Shown here piece after piece: positions 1 through 8,281 of a stretch of 64,000 nt of DNA. Position numbers and translations under genes: made by a program. The DNA comes from JAUWTJ01 sp965603015 (GTDB lineage Bacteria; Pseudomonadota; Alphaproteobacteria; M2410). The first letter of the stretch is position 1. Every line of letters begins with the position of its first letter. The notes below the pieces were generated by a model that did not search any database, had not been told where the DNA came from, and worked only from the letters and a program-made list of their open reading frames with translations. Location of the stretch: NCBI GenBank assembly GCA_965603015.1, contig CBFDBJ010000001.1, positions 1-64,000 of the forward strand, read 5' to 3'.

Positions 1-2
1 AC

Positions 3-461
3 TTCCGCACGTCTGTCGGTTTTGACCGTGCTCTTTCGGACAACACCCTCGCGATGATCGAATATCATCACTCCTCATTCGGCATCGACGATCCCCGGCA
101 ATATCAAAACCTGCCGCTCACCCGGGGATTTCAGTCAGGCGGGATCTACCTTGTCGGCAAGGACTACCTGATACCCTCAATCAACTGGACCGCGACACCA
201 CTGCTCAATTTGAGTGCCAGCGCTTTCGTCAATCTCACGGACACGTCTGCTTTTGTGCGCGCCTCCGGCGACTACAGCTTGAGCGAAAATCTTTATACAG
301 ACTTCGGAGTTCATTTTGGACTGGGCGACGCCACGCGCTATGAAACCACTATGATAACGATCGCGCCCTTTCCACCCACCTCATACCCTCAGCTTGTGCA
401 GAAGTCCGAATTTGGCTCCTTCCCGACAACAGCCTACATAAGCCTGCGCTACTATTTCTAG
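3..461 (+). CDS. Outer-membrane beta-barrel protein, C-terminal part
   Basis: This reading frame is open from the left edge of the window, so the N-terminus and signal peptide are missing. The visible 152 residues alternate polar and hydrophobic residues in short strands separated by polar turns and end in the aromatic residue phenylalanine (ISLRYYF). That pattern is typical of the last strand of an outer-membrane barrel recognised by the BAM complex. No specific transporter family could be recognised. The stop lies 13 bases before the next gene on the same strand, so the two are probably co-transcribed. The barrel call is moderately secure; the substrate is unknown. Confidence 0.6.
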   Translation, partial: FRTSVGFDRALSDNTLAMIEYHHSSFGIDDPRQYQNLPLTRGFQSGGIYLVGKDYLIPSINWTATPLLNLSASAFVNLTDTSAFVRASGDYSLSENLYTDFGVHFGLGDATRYETTMITIAPFPPTSYPQLVQKSEFGSFPTTAYISLRYYF

Positions 462-474
462 GAAGCCTTAATTG

Positions 475-1032
475 ATGAGCCAAAAAACCTGCGATGATGA
501 CCTCCATGCCCTCGGCGATCTTTTCGTTGCCGAGCACGAGCGGCCGGCGCACCTTGAGGCGATCGAGCCTGACGCCCTGCCCGCCTTTGCTCGGGTCCTC
601 CTCGTCACCGACGGCACCGTGACCCATATGCTGCGGGCGCATTTTCGTGAACCGGTCGCGGTGAGCGTTGAAGCGCACAATTTTACAACTCTGGAAGACG
701 ACCTGCCATGGCTGGAGGCCGCCAGCGGCCGCGAGATCCTGATCCGCGATGTGACGCTGACCGGCGAAACCAGCGGACGCCTCTTCGCCCGGGCCCGCTC
801 CCACATCGCCCTTGACCGCCTGTCCCCTGAAATGCGCGAGGATATCGTCACCATGCGCCGGTCGATCGGCAATGTGCTGCTGGCAAATTTCAGCGAGAAC
901 CGCCGCGAGCTTCTGTGGCACGGGCTCAACGAGGGATCCCTCGAGCGCACCTACCGCGTCATCGCCGGCGGCAAACCCCTCATGATCATCACCGAAACCT
1001 TCGCCCCCCTCATCCTCGATACCATGAATTAG
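475..1032 (+). CDS. Chorismate-lyase-like protein (DUF98 family)
   Basis: This is a 185-residue cytoplasmic protein without signal peptide or membrane segment. It resembles the DUF98/chorismate pyruvate-lyase-like family: an early LLVTDGTVTHML block is followed by a second conserved block around an RSHIALDRL segment and a C-terminal RRELLW element. Members related to UbiC release pyruvate from chorismate to give 4-hydroxybenzoate, but many family members have no proven activity. The ATG at 475 is preferred over an in-frame TTG at 472 because AGGAAG lies nine bases upstream. The gene directly follows the barrel gene, so it may supply or modify an aromatic group for an envelope product; that is inference. 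Confidence 0.6.
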   Translation: MSQKTCDDDLHALGDLFVAEHERPAHLEAIEPDALPAFARVLLVTDGTVTHMLRAHFREPVAVSVEAHNFTTLEDDLPWLEAASGREILIRDVTLTGETSGRLFARARSHIALDRLSPEMREDIVTMRRSIGNVLLANFSENRRELLWHGLNEGSLERTYRVIAGGKPLMIITETFAPLILDTMN

Positions 1033-1036
1033 CAAA

Positions 1037-1053
1037 ATGGTGTCAGGCACCAT
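1037..1053. repeat. Short palindrome, REP-like
   Basis: Six-base arms ATGGTG and CACCAT flank a TCAGG loop just after the stop of the chorismate-lyase-like gene. The core GGTGTCAGGCACC resembles the arm of the long hairpin at 21124-21182, which begins GGGGTCAGACAC. It may be a repetitive extragenic palindrome or a weak terminator. No T-run follows, so intrinsic termination is unlikely. Confidence 0.35.
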
Positions 1054-1135
1054 ATTGGGGAAACATGGTATCGCCAGACCCGGCAAAGCGCTTTACTCCT
1101 TCTAGTCAAACCAACAGCGAAGAAAGGCCGAGCTC

Positions 1136-2041
1136 ATGCCCCTCCGGATGTCTCAAAAACCCGCAAGCGCCCTTGTCACCGGCGTAATGGCCGTTGTCAT
1201 GATGACCGGCCTTACCGGCATGTCCGCCCTCAAGGCCCTCACGGCGAGCGAGGACTACGACACTGTCCTTGCCAGCGACGCCAGGACCGACGAGGAGCGC
1301 GCCCGCGACCCGTGGCGCCACCCTGCCGAAACACTTCAGTTTTTTGGCCTTGAAGGCAACATGACCGTCGCCGAAATCTGGCCCGGCGGCAATCCCTGGT
1401 ACATGAAGGTCATTGCACCGATTATCCGGGAGGGCGGCGGCACCTACTACGCGGTTACACCGTGGGACCCGGAAAGCGAAAATCCCCGCGTCCATGCGGC
1501 GATCAAGAAGTTTGATGAAACCTTTGTCGGTACACGCGGCGCGCCTGCCGCCTGGGGCACAGTCCATCGCACCCTGATGCGTGGCTCCAAAACCGATATC
1601 GCCCCGGAAGGCACTCTCGATATGGTGCTGACCTTCCGCAATGTGCACAACTGGATGACCGGCAAGCCTGAGACCGACAACGCGCAGGCCTATATGAACG
1701 CGTTTTACAAGGCCCTGAAGCCAGGCGGCACCTTCGGCGTCGTCGAGCACCGCGCCGACGATGCCAGACCCGAGGATCCGGCAGCCGCAAACGGGTATGT
1801 CCATGTGGCGCAGGTTAAAGCGCTGGCTGCGGCTGCCGGCTTTGAGTTCGTTGCCTCCAGCGAGGTCAATGCCAATCCGAAGGACACCAGGGATCACCCT
1901 TTCGGGGTCTGGACCCTGGCACCGAACCGGCGCACATCGCCCTATGGCCAGGACCCTGATCCCGATTTTGATCGCACGCCCTGGGACGCCATCGGGGAAA
2001 GCGATCGGATGACCCTGAAGTTTCGCAAGCCGAAGACTTAA
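1136..2041 (+). CDS. Exported class I SAM-dependent methyltransferase-like protein
   Basis: This 301-residue protein begins with a hydrophobic stretch (about residues 13-33) that looks like a signal peptide. A methyltransferase-like domain follows, with the block RDPWRHPAETLQFFGLEG, then a degenerate motif I around AEIWPGG, and a later KPGGTFGVVEHR block. The family is found as periplasmic or membrane-attached methyltransferase-like proteins of unknown substrate. A paralogue with a better motif I lies at 11626-12420. Because motif I here reads IWPGGNPW rather than the usual DxGxGxG, cofactor binding may differ. It precedes the TrkA-N/RyR gene by about 50 bases on the same strand. Confidence 0.65.
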   Translation: MPLRMSQKPASALVTGVMAVVMMTGLTGMSALKALTASEDYDTVLASDARTDEERARDPWRHPAETLQFFGLEGNMTVAEIWPGGNPWYMKVIAPIIREGGGTYYAVTPWDPESENPRVHAAIKKFDETFVGTRGAPAAWGTVHRTLMRGSKTDIAPEGTLDMVLTFRNVHNWMTGKPETDNAQAYMNAFYKALKPGGTFGVVEHRADDARPEDPAAANGYVHVAQVKALAAAAGFEFVASSEVNANPKDTRDHPFGVWTLAPNRRTSPYGQDPDPDFDRTPWDAIGESDRMTLKFRKPKT

Positions 2042-2092
2042 CCGGACGCGGCACCATGGACACGGGACAGGAAGCGAGACAGGGGCAGACCT

Positions 2093-4258
2093 ATGACCAA
2101 TAAAGTCGTTGCCTCTGCTCGCTTCAATCAACTGCAATGGCGGTTGATTTTCACCATCTTCGCTGTCGCCGCGCTGCTCGGGTTTTATGGTCAGACGCTG
2201 GAAACACTTTGGCCGCGCCCCGTTTTTTCCCCCGCATGGTTCAAGGAGCTCTCCGACGATCTTTTTATTACGCTGCTCTATTTCACCTTCAGTGCGCCGG
2301 TCGATGCGGCCGGATCAAATCTTGCGCTCCACGTTGCGCGCGTCCTGGCCCCGTTTGCCACTGTTTCCGCCATTATCAAAATTGCCATTGAAGCCGCTTA
2401 CGCATCCTGGCTTCTGGCGCAGCTGAAATATCAGCGCAACCACATCGTTATTGTCGGATTTGGCGACCTCGGCCAACAAATCGCCCGGCAGTTTCTGCAA
2501 CAGGGTCGACGCGTTGTCGCCCTTGATCGGCACCCGACCAGCGAGACGGCCGACCTTGCCGCACAGCTGGCCATCCCCCTGGTGGTCGGGGATGGAACCC
2601 GGACCGAGGACCTCACAGAGGTTGCTGCTGCGCGCGCCGACTCGATCTTTTTTGTCACCGACAATGATGTGGTCAACCTGGAAGCCTGTGCCGCCGCAAG
2701 TGCTCTGATGAGCGCCAGCGACCGAACCCACACCCGCCTGCTGGTTCATCTTGGCAACGCCCAGCTCTCCCACCAATTGCAGGACTACGAACGCCGCATT
2801 GCCTTTATTGGCGACAAACGCACAGCCGTCAGGTTCTTCAATTTGAACGATCTCCTGGCGCGCCAGCTTCTGGTGGAAAATCCACTGCACAAGGTCGCCC
2901 ACTGGCTCTGCCAGGACCGGCTGCATATCCTGGTTGTCGGCCTTAATGACATCAGTAGAAAGATTATCTTTCACACACTCCTGTCCCAACGCACCCATCG
3001 CCTCGGTCCACCGCACTTTACGATCGTCGATCCGCAGGCCGCGTCGGGTCAGAAGAGCTTTGAAGCCGCATGGCCCGGCATCACCGATATCGCAACGCTG
3101 CAATTCATCGAAGCCCCGGCCAACCCGTCGCAGATAGAAGCCCTTGTCGGCGAAGCCAGCAAGACCGCCCCGCTCACCGCCACGATCCTGTGTCTGGATG
3201 ATGAAGTGGAGAACCTCGCGTCCGCGCTCAGAATTCACTCTGCTTCAGCCCGCGGCCAAATTCACGCCGGCAATATCATGGTCCGCCGCGATCAGACGTC
3301 AGACTTTTTCGAGCGCCTCTCAAGGATCGAACGCTTCGACCTTGCAAACTTGCTGTGCGATTTTGGCGAGGGAGATCATCAGCTTTTCGTACACCAGATC
3401 ACCGGGGAGGATGACCTTCTTGCTCGCCGGATCCACGAAGCCTATTGCCGTCAGCGCGAAGCTGCCGGTGACCCGCCCTCGGCGTCAACGGCGCCCTGGG
3501 ACACGTTACCGGAATCGAGCAGGCGGGCCAACCGCCGGGCCGCAGACCATATCTGGACCAAGCTCGAGGCCGTCGGGTATCGCATTGACCAGAAAACCCG
3601 GACCCTGCCCCGCCTTGTTGACCGGGGCGCAAGACTTGAGGAAGATGATATCCGCTTCGCACTGGCACAGCTGGAACATGACCGCTGGTGGGCCGACCGG
3701 GTCGTTGACGGCTGGCACTATGGCCCCATACGTGACAACGCCGCCCAGATTCACCCCGATATGCGCCCCTTCGCTGAGATCGATAATGCCGCAAAGTCTA
3801 AAGACGCGGAGCAGAACGCCTTCCTGACCGATCTTTTAAAAGAGACCCCTGCAAAAGATGCGGTTGCAATACCGGTCGAGCGCGTCATCGGCCTTGAATT
3901 CGCAGAGAACGGCGCGAGCGGCAACGCCGCTTCACCACAAGACAGCGCCGCGGAGATAAAATCCAGGTTCCCCGATGAAGTCTTTCTTGTTCTTTGTGAA
4001 ACTGAGGGACCGGAAGAAGACGCCTGGCTGAAGAAATTTGTCGCGGCACTGACTTCAAAAGATCACGAGACTCGTCTCATGCGGCTGTTCAGGGCTGGCA
4101 GCGACGAAGCACTTGGCACTCTTGATACCGATGACACAACACTCTGGCTCAATCTGCGCGCCACCGGTGCCACTGCCCCGAACGGCTATCCCGTCGGCAT
4201 GTCGCGCGAAGCCTTCCTCGACGCCCGGGCCGACTGGCGATTAACAGTTTGCCTGTAA
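2093..4258 (+). CDS. Membrane TrkA-N (RCK) protein with RyR domain
   Basis: This 721-residue protein starts with two or three hydrophobic segments (about residues 15-110). Two Rossmann-like nucleotide-binding regions follow, the first at about 116 (IVGFGDLGQQ, a GxGxxG loop) and the second near 276 (LVVGLNDIS). A compact segment near 515-565 reads LEHDRWWADRV and GWHYG and ends with HPDMRPF, matching the RyR (ryanodine-receptor) repeat domain found in some bacterial proteins. TrkA-N domains bind NAD(H) or related ligands and often gate ion transport, but no pore sequence is evident here. An SD-like AGGGG precedes the start. It converges on the TIR-WD40 gene with 24 bases between stops. A ligand-sensing role is inference from the domains. 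Confidence 0.75.
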   Translation: MTNKVVASARFNQLQWRLIFTIFAVAALLGFYGQTLETLWPRPVFSPAWFKELSDDLFITLLYFTFSAPVDAAGSNLALHVARVLAPFATVSAIIKIAIEAAYASWLLAQLKYQRNHIVIVGFGDLGQQIARQFLQQGRRVVALDRHPTSETADLAAQLAIPLVVGDGTRTEDLTEVAAARADSIFFVTDNDVVNLEACAAASALMSASDRTHTRLLVHLGNAQLSHQLQDYERRIAFIGDKRTAVRFFNLNDLLARQLLVENPLHKVAHWLCQDRLHILVVGLNDISRKIIFHTLLSQRTHRLGPPHFTIVDPQAASGQKSFEAAWPGITDIATLQFIEAPANPSQIEALVGEASKTAPLTATILCLDDEVENLASALRIHSASARGQIHAGNIMVRRDQTSDFFERLSRIERFDLANLLCDFGEGDHQLFVHQITGEDDLLARRIHEAYCRQREAAGDPPSASTAPWDTLPESSRRANRRAADHIWTKLEAVGYRIDQKTRTLPRLVDRGARLEEDDIRFALAQLEHDRWWADRVVDGWHYGPIRDNAAQIHPDMRPFAEIDNAAKSKDAEQNAFLTDLLKETPAKDAVAIPVERVIGLEFAENGASGNAASPQDSAAEIKSRFPDEVFLVLCETEGPEEDAWLKKFVAALTSKDHETRLMRLFRAGSDEALGTLDTDDTTLWLNLRATGATAPNGYPVGMSREAFLDARADWRLTVCL

Positions 4259-4282
4259 CCCCGGCAGCTCATCTCGCAGGCC

Positions 4283-6388
4283 CTAAAGCCGCCCGCCCAG
4301 CACTGTTGTCATGAGCCAGCGGGCAACAGCCAGCACAGCCATTGGTACGAAGGCGATTGTCAGCCAAAGGAAGGTGGCTTCAGCCGGAAAGGCCGACAGC
4401 ATCAACGCCGTGATATAGATCGCAACGGTGCCGAGCGACCCCACGACCATCCACCGCGACACTCTGGTCTGACGCACCAGCCTGAAGACAAATCGCAGCA
4501 CAATACCAAGGGCGAGCAGAACTCCGGCAATCCCGAGCCCCTTGATCGCATAGGCGGTGGCTCTGTCCGGATCAGCCACCAGATCAACCGGCACCGGTGC
4601 CCGCGAAGCGACAAAGTATGGCGGTTGATCAATCGCCCGGGGCAAGTCAATGGCCGGCGTAATATGTCCCATGATCTGCAGCTGCGCGCCTGACGCAACG
4701 TCCCATATCCGCGCCGTGTTATCGCGCGAGCCGGAGATCAAGAGGGTCCCGTCATCAGAAACATCAAGTCCGCGTGCACCGCCTTCGTGGCCTGCGAAGT
4801 CTCGCAGCGGCGCACCATTTTCAGCGCTCCACAGCTTGACCAAACCGTCAAGACCCACCGTTGCAATTTGCCTGCCCTGATCAGCAAAACGCACCCCAAA
4901 CAGTTTGCCCGGAACAGATATCCGCGCCAGCAACTGACCACTGAAAACATCCCGGACATACCCCGTACCGTCGTCGCTGACCGCCGCAAGTTTGGTCTGG
5001 TTGCGTGAAAACGCCACATCATTGAGAGCGCCGCTGCCGGCAAAAACCTTGCCCGGGCTGCCGTCAGGGGCATGCCATAAACGAACTGTCCCGTCAGAAG
5101 AGGCCGAAGCAATGAGAGAACCGTCGCGGCTCACCGCCAGAGCCGTCACCCGGCCCGTGTGACCGTCCAGACGGCGCAGCTCCTCACCGGTCGCAGGGTC
5201 CCAAAGCCGTATGCTCTTGTCGTGCGATGCGGTTGCGATATAGCGCCCTTTCGGGTCATAAATCGCATCACGCACCGTACTGGTGTGTCCGGACAGTTTA
5301 AGGATTTCCGTCCCATCGTCGGCTGACCAGACACGGGCCGTGAGATCACGTGACGCTGAAACCACGCGCGTGCCGTCGGGCGAAAAGTTTGCCGCCCAGA
5401 CCCAGTCCTCATGACCGGGAAAGCGACTTAACTGAACGCCGGTCGCTGCGTCCCACACACGGACCGTCTGATCGTCCGAGGACGTTGCAATGCGGGCGCC
5501 GGTAGTATCAAAGGAAACCGCATTGATATCAGCCCCTTCAACGCCTTCAATCCGAACCGCCTGCATGACAGCAGCATACAAACGCCCCTCCAGAAGAAAC
5601 GGCGCACTGGCAATGAGCGCAAAGAAGAACAGCGCCGCATAGGAGCGCGACAACAGGCGCAAGGAGGCCCCGCCGCTCTTGCGGTCAGCCTGAAACGTCA
5701 TGTACCGGGTAATGAAAACCAGCCCGCCGAGACCGCCAATCAGATAATTGCGATACTCCGGCAGAACAAAGTTGGTGACGCTCGCCAGCGCCCCGAACGC
5801 GCCGGCGACCAGGACCGCCAGCACAAGCGACCGAAAGATAAGGGCCGCCCGCGCCTTTTGCCCGGTCATCATCAACGACCGGGAGGCCTTTTTGCGTTTT
5901 TGCTTTTTGGGTTTTGACAGCACCGCAGGTGCCACCGGTTCGGTCCGCTCCGGCGCCTCCTGCTCGACCGTTGGTGTCCTGCCACCCAGGGTTCTCTTGC
6001 CCCCGGCCACATCCACAACAATATCAATAAAGGACTGGAACAGACGGTCCGAGGGCTTGCCGCGCCACTTTGTCAGATCGGCCGTTTGAATCTGGCGAAA
6101 CCCGAGCGGGATATCAACCAGATCGACCAGAACCGGAAACAGGGTATCCTGCTGCGCGCCCACATCGGCCTCATCACAGACAAATCGTGACGCAACGGAT
6201 TCTTCGGACCAGATCACAATCACGGCCCTTGCTGTCTCCAGCTTTTGAGCAATTTCCTGGCGGAATTCCGCGCCGGCCTTCAAATGCGTGTCCCACCACA
6301 CATCGACCCCGCGCGCCTTCAGCGCTTTCGCCATAGTCTCGGCGCGCGCCCTGTCCTTGCGCGAATAGGATATAAATACGTCTGTCAT
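4283..6388 (-). CDS. Transmembrane TIR-domain protein with seven-bladed WD40 propeller
   Basis: This is a 701-residue protein. A TIR domain fills residues 1-130 (VFISYSRKDR at the start; a glutamate at 73 in CDEADVGAQQ sits where catalytic TIR NADases carry theirs). A basic linker (160-180) leads to three hydrophobic segments near 186-206, 214-231 and 249-267. Seven WD40 repeats span about 285-575, each ending in a version of DxTxRxWD. Three more hydrophobic segments (616-636, 646-666, 671-692) close the chain. Positive charges lie on the side that puts TIR in the cytoplasm and the propeller outside. The ATG at 6388 is chosen because a GGGGGG run lies just upstream; an earlier in-frame start exists at 6418. 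The gene follows the SUMF1-like gene on the same strand. Confidence 0.8.
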   Translation of the reverse strand: MTDVFISYSRKDRARAETMAKALKARGVDVWWDTHLKAGAEFRQEIAQKLETARAVIVIWSEESVASRFVCDEADVGAQQDTLFPVLVDLVDIPLGFRQIQTADLTKWRGKPSDRLFQSFIDIVVDVAGGKRTLGGRTPTVEQEAPERTEPVAPAVLSKPKKQKRKKASRSLMMTGQKARAALIFRSLVLAVLVAGAFGALASVTNFVLPEYRNYLIGGLGGLVFITRYMTFQADRKSGGASLRLLSRSYAALFFFALIASAPFLLEGRLYAAVMQAVRIEGVEGADINAVSFDTTGARIATSSDDQTVRVWDAATGVQLSRFPGHEDWVWAANFSPDGTRVVSASRDLTARVWSADDGTEILKLSGHTSTVRDAIYDPKGRYIATASHDKSIRLWDPATGEELRRLDGHTGRVTALAVSRDGSLIASASSDGTVRLWHAPDGSPGKVFAGSGALNDVAFSRNQTKLAAVSDDGTGYVRDVFSGQLLARISVPGKLFGVRFADQGRQIATVGLDGLVKLWSAENGAPLRDFAGHEGGARGLDVSDDGTLLISGSRDNTARIWDVASGAQLQIMGHITPAIDLPRAIDQPPYFVASRAPVPVDLVADPDRATAYAIKGLGIAGVLLALGIVLRFVFRLVRQTRVSRWMVVGSLGTVAIYITALMLSAFPAEATFLWLTIAFVPMAVLAVARWLMTTVLGGRL

Positions 6389-6461
6389 TTTCCCCCCTGG
6401 AAAGTCTCGCCTACTCAAGTCTACTCACATCGCACACACGCCAACCGGCCGGGCCCACTCT

Positions 6462-7418
6462 CTATCGATCCAGCCTGCGCGCCACCCTGAAGCCAACAAA
6501 ATCATGCCGCTCGGAGGGCGCCACCGGTTGTCGCCATGCGGAGCGCAGGCTCCACGGTCCATCGTCCCACGAACCACCTCTCAGTGTCCGATACGCACAC
6601 TCTGCATCTTCCCTCGCAACACCATCGCCCAAATGTCCCCGATAATCTTTCGCATAACAATCCTGTACCCACTCTGCAACATTGCCATGCACACCGCTCA
6701 GACCGAAGGCGTTGGCCCAGGCGTCGTAGCGCTCTACGGGCATGGTCTGCGCCAGATAGGCGCCTTGCTGGCTATCACTCCAGACCAGATTGGCGTCATA
6801 GTTGGCCTTTTCTGACGACAGGGCCCCTTCAAAGCTGAAGGGCGTCGTCGTCCCGGCCCGCGCCGCATACTCCCATTCTGTCTCGCTCGGCAGTCTGTAC
6901 TGTCGCCCGGTCGCAAGGCTCAACCAGGCCACATAGGCCTGTGCATCGTCCCAGTTCACTTCAATGACCGGGCGCCGCCGCGGACCCCAGCCCTTGTCAT
7001 CAGGTTGATAGCCCCGGCACCCGCCGCCGGCGACACACGCATCCCATTCATCAAACGTCACTTCATAACGCCCGATGGCAAAGTCCCGCGCCAGTGTCAC
7101 AGCATGTCCGGGGCGCTCATCCGCGTCTCCAATTGGTGGCTCGCTCAGGTCGCCCATCTGGAACGACCCGGCAGGAACAACCACCATCTGCGGGCACTCA
7201 TCACAGTCCTGAAAAAACATGCCGACCCGGTGATGGTCCGGAGCAAGCGTCAACCTTTCAACCCTGGAACAACTCTGCGCACCTGCACTACCGCAATCAT
7301 CCGCCGACTGACATCCGGCCATCAAACCAATCATCACACCAGGCAAAGCCCATCGGATGGCATGACAAAGAAATCTCATCCGCCGAAAATTCAAATATTT
7401 GTTGCCAAAACTCCCCAT
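6462..7418 (-). CDS. SUMF1/formylglycine-generating-enzyme-like lipoprotein
   Basis: This is a 318-residue protein. An N-terminal hydrophobic stretch ends in LMAGC, a lipobox, so it is probably a lipoprotein facing the periplasm. The rest is an FGE-sulfatase (SUMF1) fold: VVVPAGSFQMGD, then ITxYEV-like RYEVTFDEW, then LPSETEWEYAARAG, then VAEWVQD and RGGSWDDGPWSLRSAWR. The cysteines that true formylglycine-generating enzymes use in the last block are absent, so oxidase activity is unlikely and a binding role is more plausible. The start at 7418 has a GGGGA upstream; an internal ATG at 7379 would shorten the signal region. It lies 73 bases before the TIR-WD40 gene, probably in the same transcript. 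Confidence 0.75.
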   Translation of the reverse strand: MGSFGNKYLNFRRMRFLCHAIRWALPGVMIGLMAGCQSADDCGSAGAQSCSRVERLTLAPDHHRVGMFFQDCDECPQMVVVPAGSFQMGDLSEPPIGDADERPGHAVTLARDFAIGRYEVTFDEWDACVAGGGCRGYQPDDKGWGPRRRPVIEVNWDDAQAYVAWLSLATGRQYRLPSETEWEYAARAGTTTPFSFEGALSSEKANYDANLVWSDSQQGAYLAQTMPVERYDAWANAFGLSGVHGNVAEWVQDCYAKDYRGHLGDGVAREDAECAYRTLRGGSWDDGPWSLRSAWRQPVAPSERHDFVGFRVARRLDR

Positions 7419-7755
7419 TGTTCATCCCCGTCTTGCTGCATCATAAGACCGAAGCGGACCGCGCATCACGCCCCGAAACCATACTCACACGACCAGACTC
7501 AAACGGGTGCACCACCGGCGGCGCTTGGCACCTCGGAGGTTGCTCCCAACACTGGTTCAAAGGTAGGACGGTTGTGGTCCTAAATCAAGTAAATGCCATA
7601 ACGTAATTTGTCATAACATCGCCGCAAAACCCTGCTTTACCAGCGAAATCAAAGGGCTATGTCCTGTCATCCCGGCTCAGCAGGACATCTGACAGTCACG
7701 AATGGCTTTGCCACCGGGGCTCGTCATGGCACAATGGGAAGTGCATGAGGTGGAT
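7419..7755. other. Intergenic region between divergent genes
   Basis: This region separates the SUMF1-like gene (minus) from a small secreted protein gene (plus). It should hold both promoters, but I could not identify convincing -35/-10 pairs. No RNA gene, strong hairpin or believable small reading frame was seen. Confidence 0.5.
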
Positions 7756-8250
7756 ATGACCCAAATGAAGCATGTCAGTGAACTCTTGAAATTCCGCGCC
7801 GGCCACACTGGCCGGGCAGCCACGACCGCCAGGCGGCTCGCCGCAGCGGGTCTGACTGCTTTGGTACTGCTTTCAGGACTGCAGACCGCCAGCGCCAAAG
7901 ACCACGACACCATCAAGCCATGCGCCACCGTTGGCACACCCGAAGCCAGTGACACCAACACACTGGTTGCCAGCCAGTCCGAAGACCTGATCATCGTCAT
8001 TCGCCCGAGCGCGCCCAAAGTGGGCAGACCTGTTATTGCGTGGATTTCCGGCCATCAGCCAGGCCATCTTCTGGTCGCCCGCCGCATCTCCTGGGCCTTT
8101 AACAATGCCGCAAGCATGCTCAAAGACAGTGGCGGCGGCAGTGCCTCGACGATCTATCTCACCCCCGGCAAAAAGATCATCTCGGTTTCCGTAACCGACA
8201 TGTCCGGCAAAAGGAAGAAAGCAACCTGTAGCCTCACCGTCACCTGGTAG
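7756..8250 (+). CDS. Small secreted protein of unknown function
   Basis: This is a 164-residue protein. A long basic N-terminus is followed by a hydrophobic segment (about residues 28-44, ending TASAKD), consistent with a signal peptide. The mature part has two cysteines, one near the start (KPCATVG) and one near the end (ATCSLTVTW), that could pair, and it looks like a small beta-sandwich. The family was not recognised. The ATG at 7756 is preferred over an earlier in-frame start at 7702 because GAGG lies five bases upstream. It converges with the metallo-hydrolase gene. Confidence 0.6.
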   Translation: MTQMKHVSELLKFRAGHTGRAATTARRLAAAGLTALVLLSGLQTASAKDHDTIKPCATVGTPEASDTNTLVASQSEDLIIVIRPSAPKVGRPVIAWISGHQPGHLLVARRISWAFNNAASMLKDSGGGSASTIYLTPGKKIISVSVTDMSGKRKKATCSLTVTW

Positions 8251-8281
8251 CGCCCTCAAGCGAAAACTCGACGCCGCAAAA

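Noticed and set aside
2315..3238. A 307-codon open frame on the minus strand inside the TrkA-N/RyR gene
   Set aside because: It lies opposite a gene with clear domains and has no recognisable domains or start site; it is a shadow of that gene.
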